Assembly (NCBI GenBank): GCA_018466975.1
Contig: CM031552.1
Coordinates: forward strand, 1,240,001-1,304,000
Direction: 5' to 3'
From: Sparassis latifolia
Taxonomy: Eukaryota; Basidiomycota; Agaricomycetes; Polyporales; Sparassidaceae
DNA length: 64,000 nucleotides
The translations under genes and the position numbers were made by a program. Shown here in pieces: positions 1 through 11,765 of the stretch. A model generated the notes under the pieces. The model was not told the origin of the DNA, ran no database searches, and worked only from the letters and a program-made list of their open reading frames with translations. Numbering within the stretch: position 1 is the first letter of the stretch; the number at the start of each line of letters is the position of its first letter.

Positions 1-690
1 TATTACCGCGACAATACCGCGACAATAGTCCACAGGTGCGTTTGTATGAGATGAGGTAGGAGCCATCAGAGGGACGCTTCAGGGAGTGCGAGCTGAGAGA
101 ACGTACGCTGAGCATTGGTCCCGCCACGCGAGAGGAACGCGGGCCTCCTTAAGCTCTGTTTGCGAGGCTGTCGTCGAGGATGGCATGGATGTGTTCGCGG
201 TCCTTCGCGTCGGCTGCCTTGACGCCCGTGTGTGCTCGGGTGACCCGCCGTTTTAGGAAGGTGTTGTATTCGACGACTTCTCGACTAGCATTGTGAACGA
301 TATCTGGCATTTTCACACAAATAAAAGGCTTCACTACTCACGACACTGTCTGCAGAGAACAAGTAATCGACTCGTTCATATTTCATAAAGAACATAACAA
401 TGCCTCCTGGCAATACTTACTAGACTACTCCAACAACTTGAACCGCAACGCTTCGCAGTATCAGATGGTACAGAAACAACCATTAAAACCCAACCAGCAG
501 AATGCTCATCACTGCACGTCGGGCAAGTCCAAAAAAATCCTACGGCTCCGCTTGACCACACATTTCGGAGTCTCGCGCTCTGCCTCTGGAATAGGAAGAC
601 TGTGCACGCTCTTTTCGCCCTCCTGCAGCATCCATTATCTGAGGTGAAACTAGCAACGGTGAATGCTCCGTGAAATAACGCACAGAGGAG
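1..690. other. Left edge, no supported gene
   Basis: This stretch lies downstream of the left DUF6533 gene. I see no exon chain, family motif or repeat in it. A 61-codon minus-strand frame at 149-334 has no recognisable motif and no splice partner inside the window. It could be the edge of a gene lying further left, but nothing here shows that. Confidence 0.4.
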
Positions 691-2673
691 CTATACTTCA
701 TGGCTTGTACCTGACGTGCTCCACCCCTGCCGAGGTTGCAGGGGAATTGAATCCCTGTCAAGATCATCGGGTGCAGTTACATTCGACGCGGCTCTGAAAG
801 TCCCCTCGGCTGAGAAACTGCGCATATTGAGCTTGGAGTCCGGTATTGAAGTCATTGTCCTGAGATTCAGAACCAGTCGAGATCCCTGCTCGCGATTTGG
901 AATTAGCAATCGACTCTGCATCGCCTCAACGGTATGAAGGACTCAACAGCTATAGAATACGATGCAGAAAGCCAACTGCAGTAAGAATCGGATCAGTGTC
1001 CGCGATCGATCGTGCGAATAAACGCAGACACTAACGGCGCTCCGATGTCGATATATGCACCTCCCAGTACATTGAATACTGTGTTCAAGAGAATGACGAC
1101 TGGACAAGACAGAGAATTAGCACTATGACTCGACTTGAGATGAATAAGGGCAGACCGAAAATCCTGAAGTTAATATCAGTACGAACATCATCTGGAGATG
1201 CATGAACAAAATCTCACAGTCCAAAGAATATGCTGCCATCCCTGTAGAAGATATCCATAATGGGATATGCATGCAGGCGAGAGAAAATTAGTTTGAGGTT
1301 AACCCAATTCTTGATACCCAGGTTTTTGGCCAGCTTGTATGTGGTGAGGACATAAAATATACCTGTGGCCGGGAATCAGCATGCAACGTCATCGACAGCT
1401 TAGTGAGAAAGGTTACAAGCAACGATGAGACATGGAATCCTGTATGGAAAATCAATGACCGGAAAATGAGCCTTTTCCACAGCGACTAACTATTTAATAG
1501 CACGTCGCGACTTACCATGCGGCCAGAGTCCAATCTGGTGCGCTTGTACTTGTACATCCACGAATAGGCAGTCCAGGTGGCCTCTCCTCCACCGTGACAA
1601 ATCGGACGATCAATGTCGTGCAAACTACTTCAATCTACAACAGACATCAAAGCCATTAATGCGACACAATTCAGACACAGCATAACTTACAATGAATTCC
1701 GCTGAACACAAAGGTCATTACTTTGCTCTCCCTCAGCTAGTCAATCACGCACCAAAGAACAAAAACAACAAAAAAGCCAACACTAAGAATTATCATCAGA
1801 ACGTGATATAGCGACGTGAGTGGCTCCTTGAGCTTACTTATTCTTTTCTTCTCGTAGATAGCGTGGATCCTGATTACAAAAAGGAGATTGACCGTAGTTG
1901 TGAAGAATACCGAGTTGCTGCTGTTCTCCCAAACTCGGCCTGTCAGCTTGGCGTCTAATCAAGGAGTAGGACGCGGTACTGACAAGGCATTAAACCATAC
2001 CCACGGCTTACAGCTGATCAAATGAAGATGCACACCGAAGTTAATCAGAGAAGATAATAGCAACGTGAGTTCTCACTACTACTCAGCCCAGTTAGCACAT
2101 GCCAAGGCAGTGGGAGCATCAGAGAACGTACGTTTTCAGATACTGTCAAGCTGAGGGACACTGGACGAATGGTGAGACATTAAGTCTGGCATCTCCATGA
2201 ATGAACATCTACCATGAATGTAAAACCTACAGGTGAAGATGAGAGGACGGTTCGCCGAAAGAGTGAATGTGCACTCACGCCAAGTTGAACAGCCCATAGT
2301 ATCTTGCCGCTATGTAAAGAAATTTTGGGAGTGACCACCTTGCTCTGCGCAGAGACACATTGGTGTTTACCAAGGATGGCTGGATGAAAACACCTACCTC
2401 CAAATGAAGTCAACCTGCGTATCACGTTTGATCGGTACAGATTATTCAAGTTCACGAGATATAATAGCACCTCTTGCTCAAGCGTGATAGATATATCGTA
2501 AACAAGCCATGTAAGGGCAGCGACTACGAAATAGAATGCCGGTAAGACCAGAATCGGGAAGGAGATCGGGTAGACCACGGACCTGAGGAAAGATCGCTTC
2601 GCTGGAGTAGAGTAAGTGTGTGAACAAGGGCTTGAAGCTCTGCTGCGCGGCCGTCCTCTGAAGACATGTTCAT
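691..2673 (-). CDS. DUF6533 multi-pass membrane protein, left copy
   Basis: The product is a predicted integral membrane protein of the basidiomycete DUF6533 family, whose function is unknown. I chose the ATG at 2673 because it opens a soluble N-terminus (MNMSSEDGRAAEL) that splices into the family core. The first membrane segment ends in the conserved ITLEQEVDFIW, followed by ARWSLPKFLYIAARYYGLF, with introns starting after LSS, EQE, IW and FNLA. The last exon carries the family's C-terminal GSRLVLNLR and then a hydrophilic tail with stop at 693-691. I read the N-terminal exons and the last exon in detail; the middle exons between about 950 and 2150 were not spliced fully, so integrity is not proven. 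It is one of three paralogues here (also 15304-17212 and 29276-31173). The core is easy to recognise; the biological role is not known. Confidence 0.72.
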
Positions 2674-3677
2674 GGTCCGACTCTCAGTGCGACTGCAAGT
2701 CAAACTCTTATACTACATACGACAATCAGGCGCCTGAAAACAAGAGATGCGTATGAACTTCGTGAAAACACGGCTTCGAAGATAATCCTGAAGTCGTACT
2801 GTGACATGTGCTACAAGGAAGTTACGATGTCGGAACAGCTGTGCGTATCAATCCAACAAATGCAGAGCCAGAGTGCTGATGCAGAACAGTGCACGAGCTG
2901 TTGGTCCCTCTTCTGCAGCGCAACAAGAATCAACTGTGGGAGCTTTCGTGCGTAAGGTTTGGGCAGGACAACTCAGCTCGGTTCTGTCAGGCCCTATTGA
3001 AGTGGCGTGTGAGCGGTTGAGCTATCTACAGCAAAGATAACACCGCCCGGCGGTCACGGATCGCCTGCAAGTGTAGCCCCGGCTCCATGCGTAGCATCAA
3101 CAGCGACTGCCACTCCGAGTGTCCAATTGTATCAATATTTCGACATTACATATAGGAAAGTAACGCGGGTACGGACCGCTAGATAGGGCTCACCGGCTTA
3201 TCGCAGCCGAGTTGAGCATTCAATTGGGTCGACAGAACTCAGAGATGCATGACCCTGGACCCTGTTCCGGATGCGCGATCGCGCAGGATATGATCACAGT
3301 GGGAAAGGTGACGAGTTCCGGCGGACCGTCCCATCGTTGAACAGCACACGTTCTCGGTGATATATGCTCTTCTTCTCAGGCCCGGGATCGAGCGCACTGT
3401 TCTGCGATTCAATATTCAGTACCTGCGCACGGAGCGCAGCGGAATACTTGCCTACGTTACTGAAACTTTGAGCTTGTTCGCAGGGGGTGCCGCTAAACAG
3501 CTGCCCTTTCAGGTTTCGCTGTGTTTGATCAGAACAGATCGATAATACCCACCGCCTTCGAACCCACAGATGGGCAATCGAGTATATCAGGAGACCAGTG
3601 ACGCAGCACTGCAGCACAAGCCGGAAAGTTAACAACGCAGTGCTTACAGCTGTACAGGTTCATGCCAGGTTGTCTAT
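2674..3677. other. Promoter of DUF6533-L and 3' flank of P450a-L
   Basis: The upstream side of the left DUF6533 gene has a short run (about 2695-2740) resembling the region upstream of the middle DUF6533 gene (about 17230-17280), consistent with a shared promoter. From about 3290 rightwards the sequence matches the reverse complement of about 26040-26230, so the outer edge of the inverted arm lies near 3.29 kb. I see no gene here. Confidence 0.5.
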
Positions 3678-5803
3678 TCAAGCTGCCCGTCTACGTCTGA
3701 GCCGCACCGGGATGTTCGGTACGCCAAACGCGAGTCCCAGCATCCTACCCTGCATAACACGCTCGCGCCACTGCACCTTCGACTCGCCCTCTCTGAGCGA
3801 AACCCCTAGCTCCCAGTCACGCACGAGGAGCGTGAGGAGACACACCGCCTCCGTCATCGCGAATTTGCGCCCGAGGCATGCACGCGGGCCGAGCCCGAAG
3901 AATGACAGCTCGCTCTCTGCAATGCCGAGCCAGCGTGAGGGGTCGAACTGCTCAGGATCGGGGAACAGGCTGGGATTGTAGTCTGCGGGTGCAAGATGTG
4001 AGTTGCCTTGCGGGGGAACAAAGGACAACACTTACGGAGGCCTATCATGTCGATGATGACTCGCACGCCCGGAGGTAGGACGAGGGTCCCGCCACCGTCT
4101 TCAGGGGAATTCTGAGCGCGACTGTTTCTGTCGTGTCTCGGGTGACCACGTAGCCCGCGGCTGAGAGCTCTCAATTAGTAATGACAGCCCATACAACAGG
4201 ATTCTATGCTCACGGAAGAGCCGCGCAGCCTCTTGGAAGCAGGCTAGGACTTTGTCCAGGCGAACATAATCTTCAAATGTCTATCGAAAAGTTCATGAAG
4301 GCAAAATACCAAGAACTGGTGCTAATGGATGACTTACCGGGTCCCGGCCACTCGGTATAACTTTTTGGATGTGTTTGTACACGTCCTCTTGCTCCTTCTC
4401 GTGCAAGGCAAGCATCGCCACCGTTGCCGCAAGAGTATGAGCCGTAGTTTCTGATCATCATCAGTTGTATTGTCATGCAAGTTGATAATAGTCGGAGTGC
4501 GCACCGTGACCGGCAAACATGAAAGTAAAGATGTTTCCAATCTGGTCCATGGAGGATGGAATTTATCTCACTTGGAATGAGATGATGAGACCCATATTAC
4601 TTACAAGCTCTGACTCCACCAGGCCGTCCTTTCCCTCAGCTTCGCTCGCGGTCACAAGGCGCGTGAAGAGATCACTACCGGCGCCCTCGACGGGATCGGC
4701 AGAAGAAGAAAATTCTTCCTTTTTGTTTGCAACGAAGGAGCTCATGAACACGGAGAGCTGGCGATACGCGTTATCCAGCTCGTGAAGCCTGTCTCACGTT
4801 GTAGCGTTCATTCTCAACCAAGTGTGGCAGCTTACTTTTCGATGGGTAGCTTGTATGCCCACCCTGGCGTTGCGAGACGCATAATCGCACCTTCCGAGAC
4901 GATCGCGAGGGCTTTGTCAAATGACAACCCATCGGCGTCTTCCGTGGACGCGACCCATGTAAAAGGGAGTCCGAATCCACATCTCGTAACAATCCCGAGT
5001 GCAAACTGCGAAAATCAGCAGAAAGATAAAGCTCACATGGAAAGACATACCTTGGACAGATATTGATTGATGGAGTCTACGGTGACAACTTGTTTTTGAG
5101 GCCAATCTTCTCCGTCAACCATTTCATAATACAGGCGGACCGTTTCCTTTGCGACGAAGGCATACCTGACGGAGGACAGCGGTTTAACCGCCTTTTTGTA
5201 CAGAGGGAAGTTTAACGCACGTAGCTCCAGTAAATGCAGGGCCGACAACACGACGGTGCTTCCTATACGTATCGTAATTGGATGATACCACGTTGTCTCC
5301 CCACAGCCTAATTCACAGTAAACAGTTGTATTATGCTATTACATGATTTACTCACATTAACGCCGCAGTGGACTCGGGAGACTTGAAGAAACCATGGCTA
5401 GCGGTCAGAATTTGTTTTGCTACATCCTGAGAGATTGTGTAGACGGTTGGTTCGCCATGCAAAATGGGTACGCATGAGATGGTTTGCTTTCCATAGTACT
5501 TGTAAACTGTGCACAATCAGAGTCGGAAATTATGTGGTTGATGGCTACTCACTAGACCTGCGCCACAGCCACTGCCAATTGAGCCCCCCATTCAGGTAAC
5601 ACGTGGGGGTAATGGCACCGAGCAGAGAGAAAGGATTGAATGCACTGCGCAGACCGGGGAGGTTTCCAACCGTCTGACAATACGAGAGCGTCAGAACGGA
5701 TGTGAACCACGCTGGATTGGCTCACCTTGAGATTTGCACGAAAGCGCAGAATCCGCGTCGTGAGGAACACGAAGAAAGCAGCTACGAATACCTTTCCCCA
5801 CAT
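3678..5803 (-). pseudogene. Cytochrome P450 'P450a', left copy, frameshifted
   Basis: This is a microsomal-type P450 with an N-terminal anchor (MWGKVFVAAFFVFLTTRILR) from the ATG at 5803. It has a TVGNLPGLRS entry segment, an I-helix AGHETT split by an intron, a K-helix EAAR (ExxR), FDPSRW and the haem-thiolate motif FGLGPRACLG. The twelve-exon structure matches the right copy at 23698-25826. At 4104-4107 the run is four G (plus strand) where the right copy has five C, so VALRIP runs into a wrong frame and stops about 20 codons later, before the haem exon. Everything after that point is in frame with itself. If the base is truly missing, the product lacks the haem ligand and is dead. A sequencing error in a homopolymer is the alternative. 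It is divergently paired with the MFS gene. Confidence 0.85.
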
Positions 5804-6322
5804 CGTGTGGTCGAAGTGAAGGCGAGAGGGCTAATTAAAGTTGGAGAGTGCATGCTGAATGTGGCACGATGTCGGCGTGGAAACGGAAGAGTGCGAATGG
5901 CGCTAATATTGGGCGTAGCGCCGAGAGCTACGCATCCATTTTCTGGAAGACATATGCCAGCGGAGATGATGCAGAACCACGCTGGCCAAACGCTGGCGCA
6001 CAGCGACAGAGCCTCGGAGTCGGACTCGTAGCCACGGGAAAGTGCCGCGAAACTACAGATCACCCGATCAGATCGAGGCACTGCCAAGAATGAAAATGGA
6101 TTCCGTGCCCAAATATGGCCGGTGTCCTTGCAGACGGTTCTGCGCCCCTTCTCCTGCACCCGTCGTTGTAGACGCTCAGTGCCATCTCGAAGTATGGACT
6201 TCCCCGTGATGTGCAGAAATGGCCTCTTACCCACGCCTGGAGTCGGTCCACCTCAACCTTGACTTTTGCGCCAGATACCTATCGCCCGACACCTCCCCTT
6301 CGGACGCATCTACGTCTACACA
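5804..6322. promoter_or_regulatory. Bidirectional promoter, left arm
   Basis: This 519-bp gap separates the diverging start codons of P450a-L and MFS-L. Its counterpart in the right arm (23175-23697) is 523 bp long and recognisably related. A CCAAT box (ATTGG at 5908-5912, about 105 bp before the P450a ATG) sits in a conserved GCGCCA/GCCCAAT context and has an equivalent at 23598-23602. No TATA box is evident. Shared regulation of oxidase and exporter is inferred from the layout. Confidence 0.55.
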
Positions 6323-9046
6323 ATGCTTCAACCTGGTGAGCCAGCCTTCACGTACTTTGCTAACTCATTTCACATCATTCTTTCAGAGGATACTGCCGTG
6401 GATGTCTCCACGGAAGACAAGACATTAGCTATCAGTAGTCTTGCAGACAAAAACGTTTCAGAAAACCTTGACGGTACTCACGTCTCAGCGGAAGAGACAG
6501 AATCTGCGTCGCAATCTCCTTTGGACAAGAAAATGTGGTCCACCATCAGGTCAGACCGTAGACGGTCACCCTCACAGTACCACACCTGACCAACCACACA
6601 CTTAGTGCGTTCATGGTCTCCATTCTGCTGGCAAACCTGGATCAGACGATTGTGAGTACTACATTGCAACTCACAATAGGCTTGAACGAGCTTCCTGGCA
6701 ATTCCATAGGTTGCAACCGCTTTGCCTAGGATTGCGTCTCAGTTTGACAAACTTTCTCAGTCCGCATGGGTCGCGACCTCCTGTAATTCGTCATCTTCTG
6801 GTATCTGGGTCTGCCCGCTAACGTGCATGAATTGACAAGATTTGCTCACCTTTGCCGGTCTAATGCTATTCCAAGGCCAGCTGTTAACATTGGCGCCAGC
6901 AAAACACGTCTACCTATGCTCTCTCATAGTCTTCGGCATTGGCAGCCTCATATGTGCTGTTGCTCGATCTTTTCCTGTTCTCATCTTTGGCAGAGCGTTT
7001 GCAGGAACTGGGGGTGCAGGGTACGCCCTTATACGTTGTTATAGCGCTCACGTTGACTTGTTTGCCAGGGTGGTCAATGCAGTCCTTATTATCATCGCTC
7101 AAGTATGTTCTCGTTCGGACTTCATTACGAAAAAACTGACAATGTTAGAATTCAAGAATTGAAGATCGGACCATGCTGTTCAGCTTGCTCGGCATGATGC
7201 ATGCCTTAGCATCTATCGTAGGTCCACTGATAGGTGCGAAATAATCTGCGGCTCAACATGTCAGGTACTGACATCACTCCATAGGCGGCGCATTCACCGG
7301 TTTGTGTATAACTGAACGCTGCTATGAGATGCTGAAAAATCTGTCGTAGACCATGTTACGTGGCGCTGGTGCTTCTTCATCAACCTACCCGTAGGTCTAT
7401 TGTTGAATTCCATGTCGCCGCCTCTGCTCATCTACATTCAGTTTGTAGGTGTTATCATGGTCGCGGTGTTCTTCTTCCTCAAGACGCGCCGAGCTCTAGG
7501 AAGAGAGAGGGACGAACCAGCTCACCGCTTCGAGCTGTTGTACATGCTAGACTGGGTCGGCGCTGTGCTCAGTCTCGCTGCCGTCGTGGCCCTGCTGCTT
7601 CCTCTTCAATGGGGTGGAGCGACTTATGCATGGGATAGCGCAGTGATCATAGCTCTCTTTGTTGTGTCTGGTGTGCTTATGATATTGTTTGTGACTTGGG
7701 AGTATTACAGGGCTCATCAGCCCTCCTTCCACTGCGTCTTTTCTTGAGCCGTACGCAGGTCGGGACCACCTTGGAATCTGTGAGTCTGGATCATAGATAA
7801 TGTGCAACTGTGATTTATAATTTGTCAACAGGCATTCATTGGGTTGGGTCTCTTGAACGGAACAGTATGTGGAGGTTCTGTTAAGTCCACTGAACAGATA
7901 CTCATGTCATTTCACCAGTACTATCTACCTCTGTGGTTTGTGCTGACCACTTTGTAGTATTGTCCTAAACTGCCATTAAAATTTCCTGCACAGGTACCAA
8001 GCCCAGGGTCACAGTGCAACCAAGTCAGGAGTGGATATCCTGCCATTTATGCTGTCTGTTATCATAGGTAGGCATATCTTGCATTCCTGTTTACATACTA
8101 GCTAACATCCTCACCAGCATCAATCGCATCCGGAGCAATTATCAAGGTGAGTGCAGGGGCTGCAATATATTATTTGAGCATGGAACAATGTCCCACAGAT
8201 GACCGGCCGTTATTGGCATGTCCTCGTACTTTCTCCTCTACTGTGCAGCATAGGTGCAGGACTGCTCTCAAGCCTCACTATCAGTACACCGAACTCGCAT
8301 GCCATTGGGTTCCAGATCCTTTGTAAGTCATACTGTTGTCCTGCTCCACAAGTTTTCACTGACATTCCGTAGATGGTGTTGGTGTTGGTGCGCACTCGCA
8401 TAATCAACTGTACCTGGTGGTTACTGATGTGGCTGCTGACTTATAGGTGGTGCTATGCAGAACGTCTTCATTGCATGTCAGGTAAGTATCTGCGCATTGC
8501 CTCTCTACATGCTATTGCTGATGACAACGTAGGCAGAGTGGGAAGGCCAAGACGGCCTACTCGCACAGGCGACTACCGTTCTGACTTTCACACAGGTACT
8601 GGGCGGCGTCGCTGGAGTTTCGTGCGTCCTTCCCCGCTGCGTCTCGCCTCGCAGTTCGATCTCTGATCTCTTTTTTCCCGCCCATGCTGCCCACATCAGA
8701 ATTAGCGGCACGATCTTCACCAATCTGCTCCGCACGAACCTGCGGGTGTACGCACCGCAGCTTCCTGCGGCGCTCGTCGTGGCTGTCGAGCAGAGCGTTA
8801 CGGCGATCGCAGAGGTTGCCCCGGACATGCGCGCAGCGGTCCTACACGCGTACACGTTCAGCATCAGCCGCGTGTTCCTCATCGGCGTGCCCGCAGGTGC
8901 GTTGGCCAGTCTCTCGGGAATGTGAGTATGCTCCCATTTGACATCTCATGGAGCTGGGTCGTTCTGTGCGCGGCAGCTAATGTGTCTTCAGGTTGGTCCG
9001 GAACATACGCCTGCAGGATGGGAAGACGTCTGAGGGGGTGTCTTGA
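6323..9046 (+). pseudogene. MFS drug:H+ antiporter (DHA2, 14-TM type), left copy, frameshifted
   Basis: This major facilitator superfamily exporter belongs to the DHA2-like group, expected in the plasma membrane. Exons run from MLQP|EDTAVDVSTEDK through TM1 (AFMVSILLANLDQT), ATALPRIASQFDKLSQSAW, the TM2 region (LLTFAGLMLFQGQLL), FGRAFAGTGGAG, VTWRWCFFINLP and on to IGVPAGALASLSGM, with a final exon ending KTSEGVS and stop at 9044-9046. The intron after INLP is 51 bp, so reading it through keeps frame. At 7710-7712 there are three G where the right copy has four, so WEYYRG becomes WEYYRA and terminates about ten codons later, roughly mid-protein. The remaining exons are still open in the expected frame, so the lesion is young or a base-calling error. 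It is divergent from P450a and convergent with the methyltransferase. Confidence 0.85.
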
Positions 9047-9704
9047 GGCAGTGTTGTTGCTGTGCAAGTCTGGGTCGATCAATGCTTGTCCCAGTCTTGA
9101 AGAAATTTGCATCGTTATGGCAAGGGTTCACAGTGGATGTTTAATATTTCTAGACTCATATAGATACCACCTGATGATGGCCGGATGTTGCCAGCAACCT
9201 TATGTCATTGTCTTACCGGCTCTCAAATTTTAGACAAATTGATAACTCAGAATAAGTACACACAGAATGCTCAGGATGGCCAAGGAATTCTGTTCCGGGG
9301 TAGTATCATCGGGTGCTACTGGGATGTCATCACGTCGGGTTCTACCGGCACTGCACCTGTCACTGTCAGCGTTAGGTTTGTCTGGCGCCTACGATGGTGT
9401 GAGGTAAAGATGCTGTAGAATTGAGTCCTCAGTGCTCTATTATTCATATGCTCATGTACTCATGACCTGCCCATGACATGTATAACATGATGGAGCCTTC
9501 CTATTAAACCGTGTGTTACGCTGCGCTGTACGCATCGATGCACAGAAGATCCGAGAAGGCAGAACCATGATGGCATCCAGGGTTTCTACATTCATGAACG
9601 TCTGATATCACAGGGGTATTGTATAATGTTATAGGAAGGATGTGAGCCAGAATCAAACCCCTGGCGACGAAGCCGCTCCATCTGGGATACAGTGCAAACC
9701 ATCT
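9047..9704. other. Convergent 3' intergenic, left arm
   Basis: This stretch lies between the 3' ends of MFS-L and the left methyltransferase. It is partly conserved in inverted form at 19753-20406, for example a block near 9560-9590 matching 19866-19895. No coding content was seen. Confidence 0.45.
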
Positions 9705-11034
9705 CTACTCACACCCACTAGACACGGCAGCGCGGCTCAGCGTCTGGGCATCAGAGTTCTTTTGCACAACGAACAGCGCCATGGGCGTCAATAGCTGGCC
9801 CACACAGAATACGGCATCAGAACGCATCGGAAAGACAACACGAACGGAACCCACGCCCAGTCTTCCCGCCTTCAGAATGGTGCGGACGGCGAAATACAGG
9901 GACCGATTTCGGTCCTGAGCATGCTCGGCTGGTTCAGCGTTTGGGCCTTCGTTCCACCATGCCCACGATACAGCCTCGATAGGGCGGCCGTGCTCCAGTT
10001 CTTCGAGAGTGTGATACCAGGGAACATCATCGACGCGCTTGGCCAAGTCCTCGGAGTGGCATAGAGAGAAGCCAGCGAGACCCAGAGCCGCGGTCGTGTT
10101 ATCTATTGATTGGACTTGAAGTGGCTGGCCATGAGAGAGGATGGCTTGGCCCAGCTGCTGCCATACTTGGCGATGATCCATGCGTCCTGCGTCCCATGCG
10201 TCGGACATGCACCAACGATAGAAGGCAAACTGTGCACAGGGGTAAGTACCGATTAGGGCAATGGCGACAGGAAACAAACACGCAGTACCTTGCCTCCGGG
10301 TTTCAGGATTCGTCTTACTTGGCTGCAGACGGCATCAAAGTGCCCACTACTCTGAAGGCACAGGATCTATCAGACAGAGTCGGTGTTCATATAACAGGCT
10401 CACTGTGATCGACTCCACGGAGAACACTGCATCAAAGGAATTGTCTTCGAAGACGGCACAGAGGGTTTCCATTGAGGCTGGTACAATGAAATTAACAGGC
10501 GGAGAAAACACAGGACATAGGACATACCTTGAATAAAGCTTACACAGTGGCTCAGCTGAGCATTCTCTGTGCAAATGCGAGCGAGCTCGATCTATGTTTG
10601 ATAATAGAACAAGTATTCCAGTTCCATCTGACACTGGCACTTACGTTCGACGCGTCCGCGTCAACTCCGACGACATCGACGTCAGAAAAGTGTGCGAGTT
10701 CGCGAGCTCTGCCGCCGGTTCCGCAACCAATTTCGAGTACTCGCATACCTCGCCGCACAGGCAGCTGCATGAAAAGATAATGCTCATGTCGTGCCAGAGC
10801 CTTCAGGAGAGGTTCCCCTGGGAATCGACGAGCAAAGTGGAAGTTCGATGTGAGGCCGAGACTGTCTGCCTCTTGCGTAGCGACCCAGTTCCTATACTGG
10901 GGAATAATGGAGGACGTCGCAGCGACGGTGAGTCCTGGCCATGCTAGATGAGCGGTGCTACTTCGCCTCTGCAAGTCATTACAAGTACCTAGCGCAATCA
11001 GAGTTTGTCGGTCGTTGAGTAACAAACGATACAT
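9705..11034 (-). CDS. Sterol C-24 methyltransferase-like enzyme, left copy, intact
   Basis: This SAM-dependent methyltransferase of the Erg6/SMT type has about 350 residues. I chose the ATG at 11034 (MYRLLLNDRQ) because the same ATG exists in the right copy at 18421; an in-frame ATG at 11082 is the alternative. Six exons splice cleanly. Visible are the NFHFARRF segment preceding ARHEHYL, SAM motif I LEIGCGTGG, VVGVDAD at the end of strand 2, FEDNSFDAVFSVE, RRILKPGGK, FAFYRWCMSDAWD, and the SMT C-terminal signature VPWYHTLEELE ... LTPMALFVVQK. In Erg6 these last blocks are characteristic of sterol methylation, so the substrate is probably a sterol or a lanostane-like triterpenoid. The true housekeeping ERG6 is expected elsewhere; cluster context suggests a specialised paralogue. 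Four C at 10815-10818 keep the reading frame that is lost in the right copy. Confidence 0.85.
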
Positions 11035-11518
11035 GCTGCGATGATAGCGTACCGGAGAGAATTTCAGCTTTCTGTGGACCACATTCGAAAGTTATAGATG
11101 GTGGAACGTGAGACCTGTCTACGAAGCAGAGGTATAGATGCAATCGATCGTAAAGGATGTAATGCGGGTTGATTTTTCAGGGGGAACGCCCGCCGCCACA
11201 TGCTCGCTGCGCGGAACTTCTGCGAGATGGAGATATGCTGTAGGGCAAATTCGCGGCGCCAAATTTCAGAGAGATGACATCAGCAAAACCGGGAATTTTC
11301 TCTAAAGAGATTATAAAGGTGTAATTCCATGTAACTTGTGCAATTTTTTCACCAAGGAATACATTGCATTGTAATCCTGAGTCAGATTGCAGAGTTGCCA
11401 ACTGGCATAATCAGTTATAAACTCTGGAAACATTTTACAGGTTATGAAGCTCATATAACTTCCTGCAAAATTTATTATGCACTTGTAGCACATAGGCACA
11501 GACCGTCCTAAACAGACC

Positions 11519-11544
11519 GAAACCGATTCATTCGGATCGGTTTC
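11519..11544. repeat. Short perfect inverted repeat
   Basis: Two 9-bp arms (GAAACCGAT and ATCGGTTTC) flank an 8-bp loop in the spacer upstream of P450b-L. No function can be assigned. Confidence 0.5.
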
Positions 11545-11639
11545 ATAATTCTCAAAAGTGAGAGTATTCCAAATTATGTCAACATATTATACTGCAGTGG
11601 TACAAGACGTACAAAGTGCTCTACATTAGAACTACTTGG

Positions 11640-11765
11640 GCCTACTCACTGCACCAAAACCCGCGTGCCGTCGTAACGCCCACTTACCGCGTAACAACAC
11701 CCGCGTGCCGCCATAACAAACAAGTATTTAGGTCTACTTACTGCACCAACACCCACGTACCGCCG
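11640..11765. repeat. Imperfect short direct repeats
   Basis: The phrase ACTGCACCAA(A/C)ACCC(G/A)CGT followed by GCCGTAAC recurs at both ends of this interval, with another partial copy in between. It is a small degenerate repeat cluster in non-coding DNA. Confidence 0.5.

Larger units (their letters stand above)
3290..11215. repeat. Left arm of large inverted duplication
   Basis: This block of about 7.9 kb carries P450a(-), MFS(+) and methyltransferase(-). Its reverse complement matches about 18225-26230 gene for gene, intron for intron and across intergenic DNA. Examples are the 3' flank at 3300-3480 against 26040-26225 and the methyltransferase 5' flank at 11090-11215 against 18225-18370. 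P450a start to stop spans nearly equal lengths in both arms (2126 and 2129 bp). Coding identity looks high, roughly nine residues in ten over the P450a last exon, while introns have drifted, so this is an old duplication rather than an assembly echo. Confidence 0.88.

Noticed and set aside
149..334. 61-codon minus-strand frame at the left edge
   Set aside because: It is too short, without motif or exon partner. It could be a last exon of a gene off the window, but that cannot be shown.
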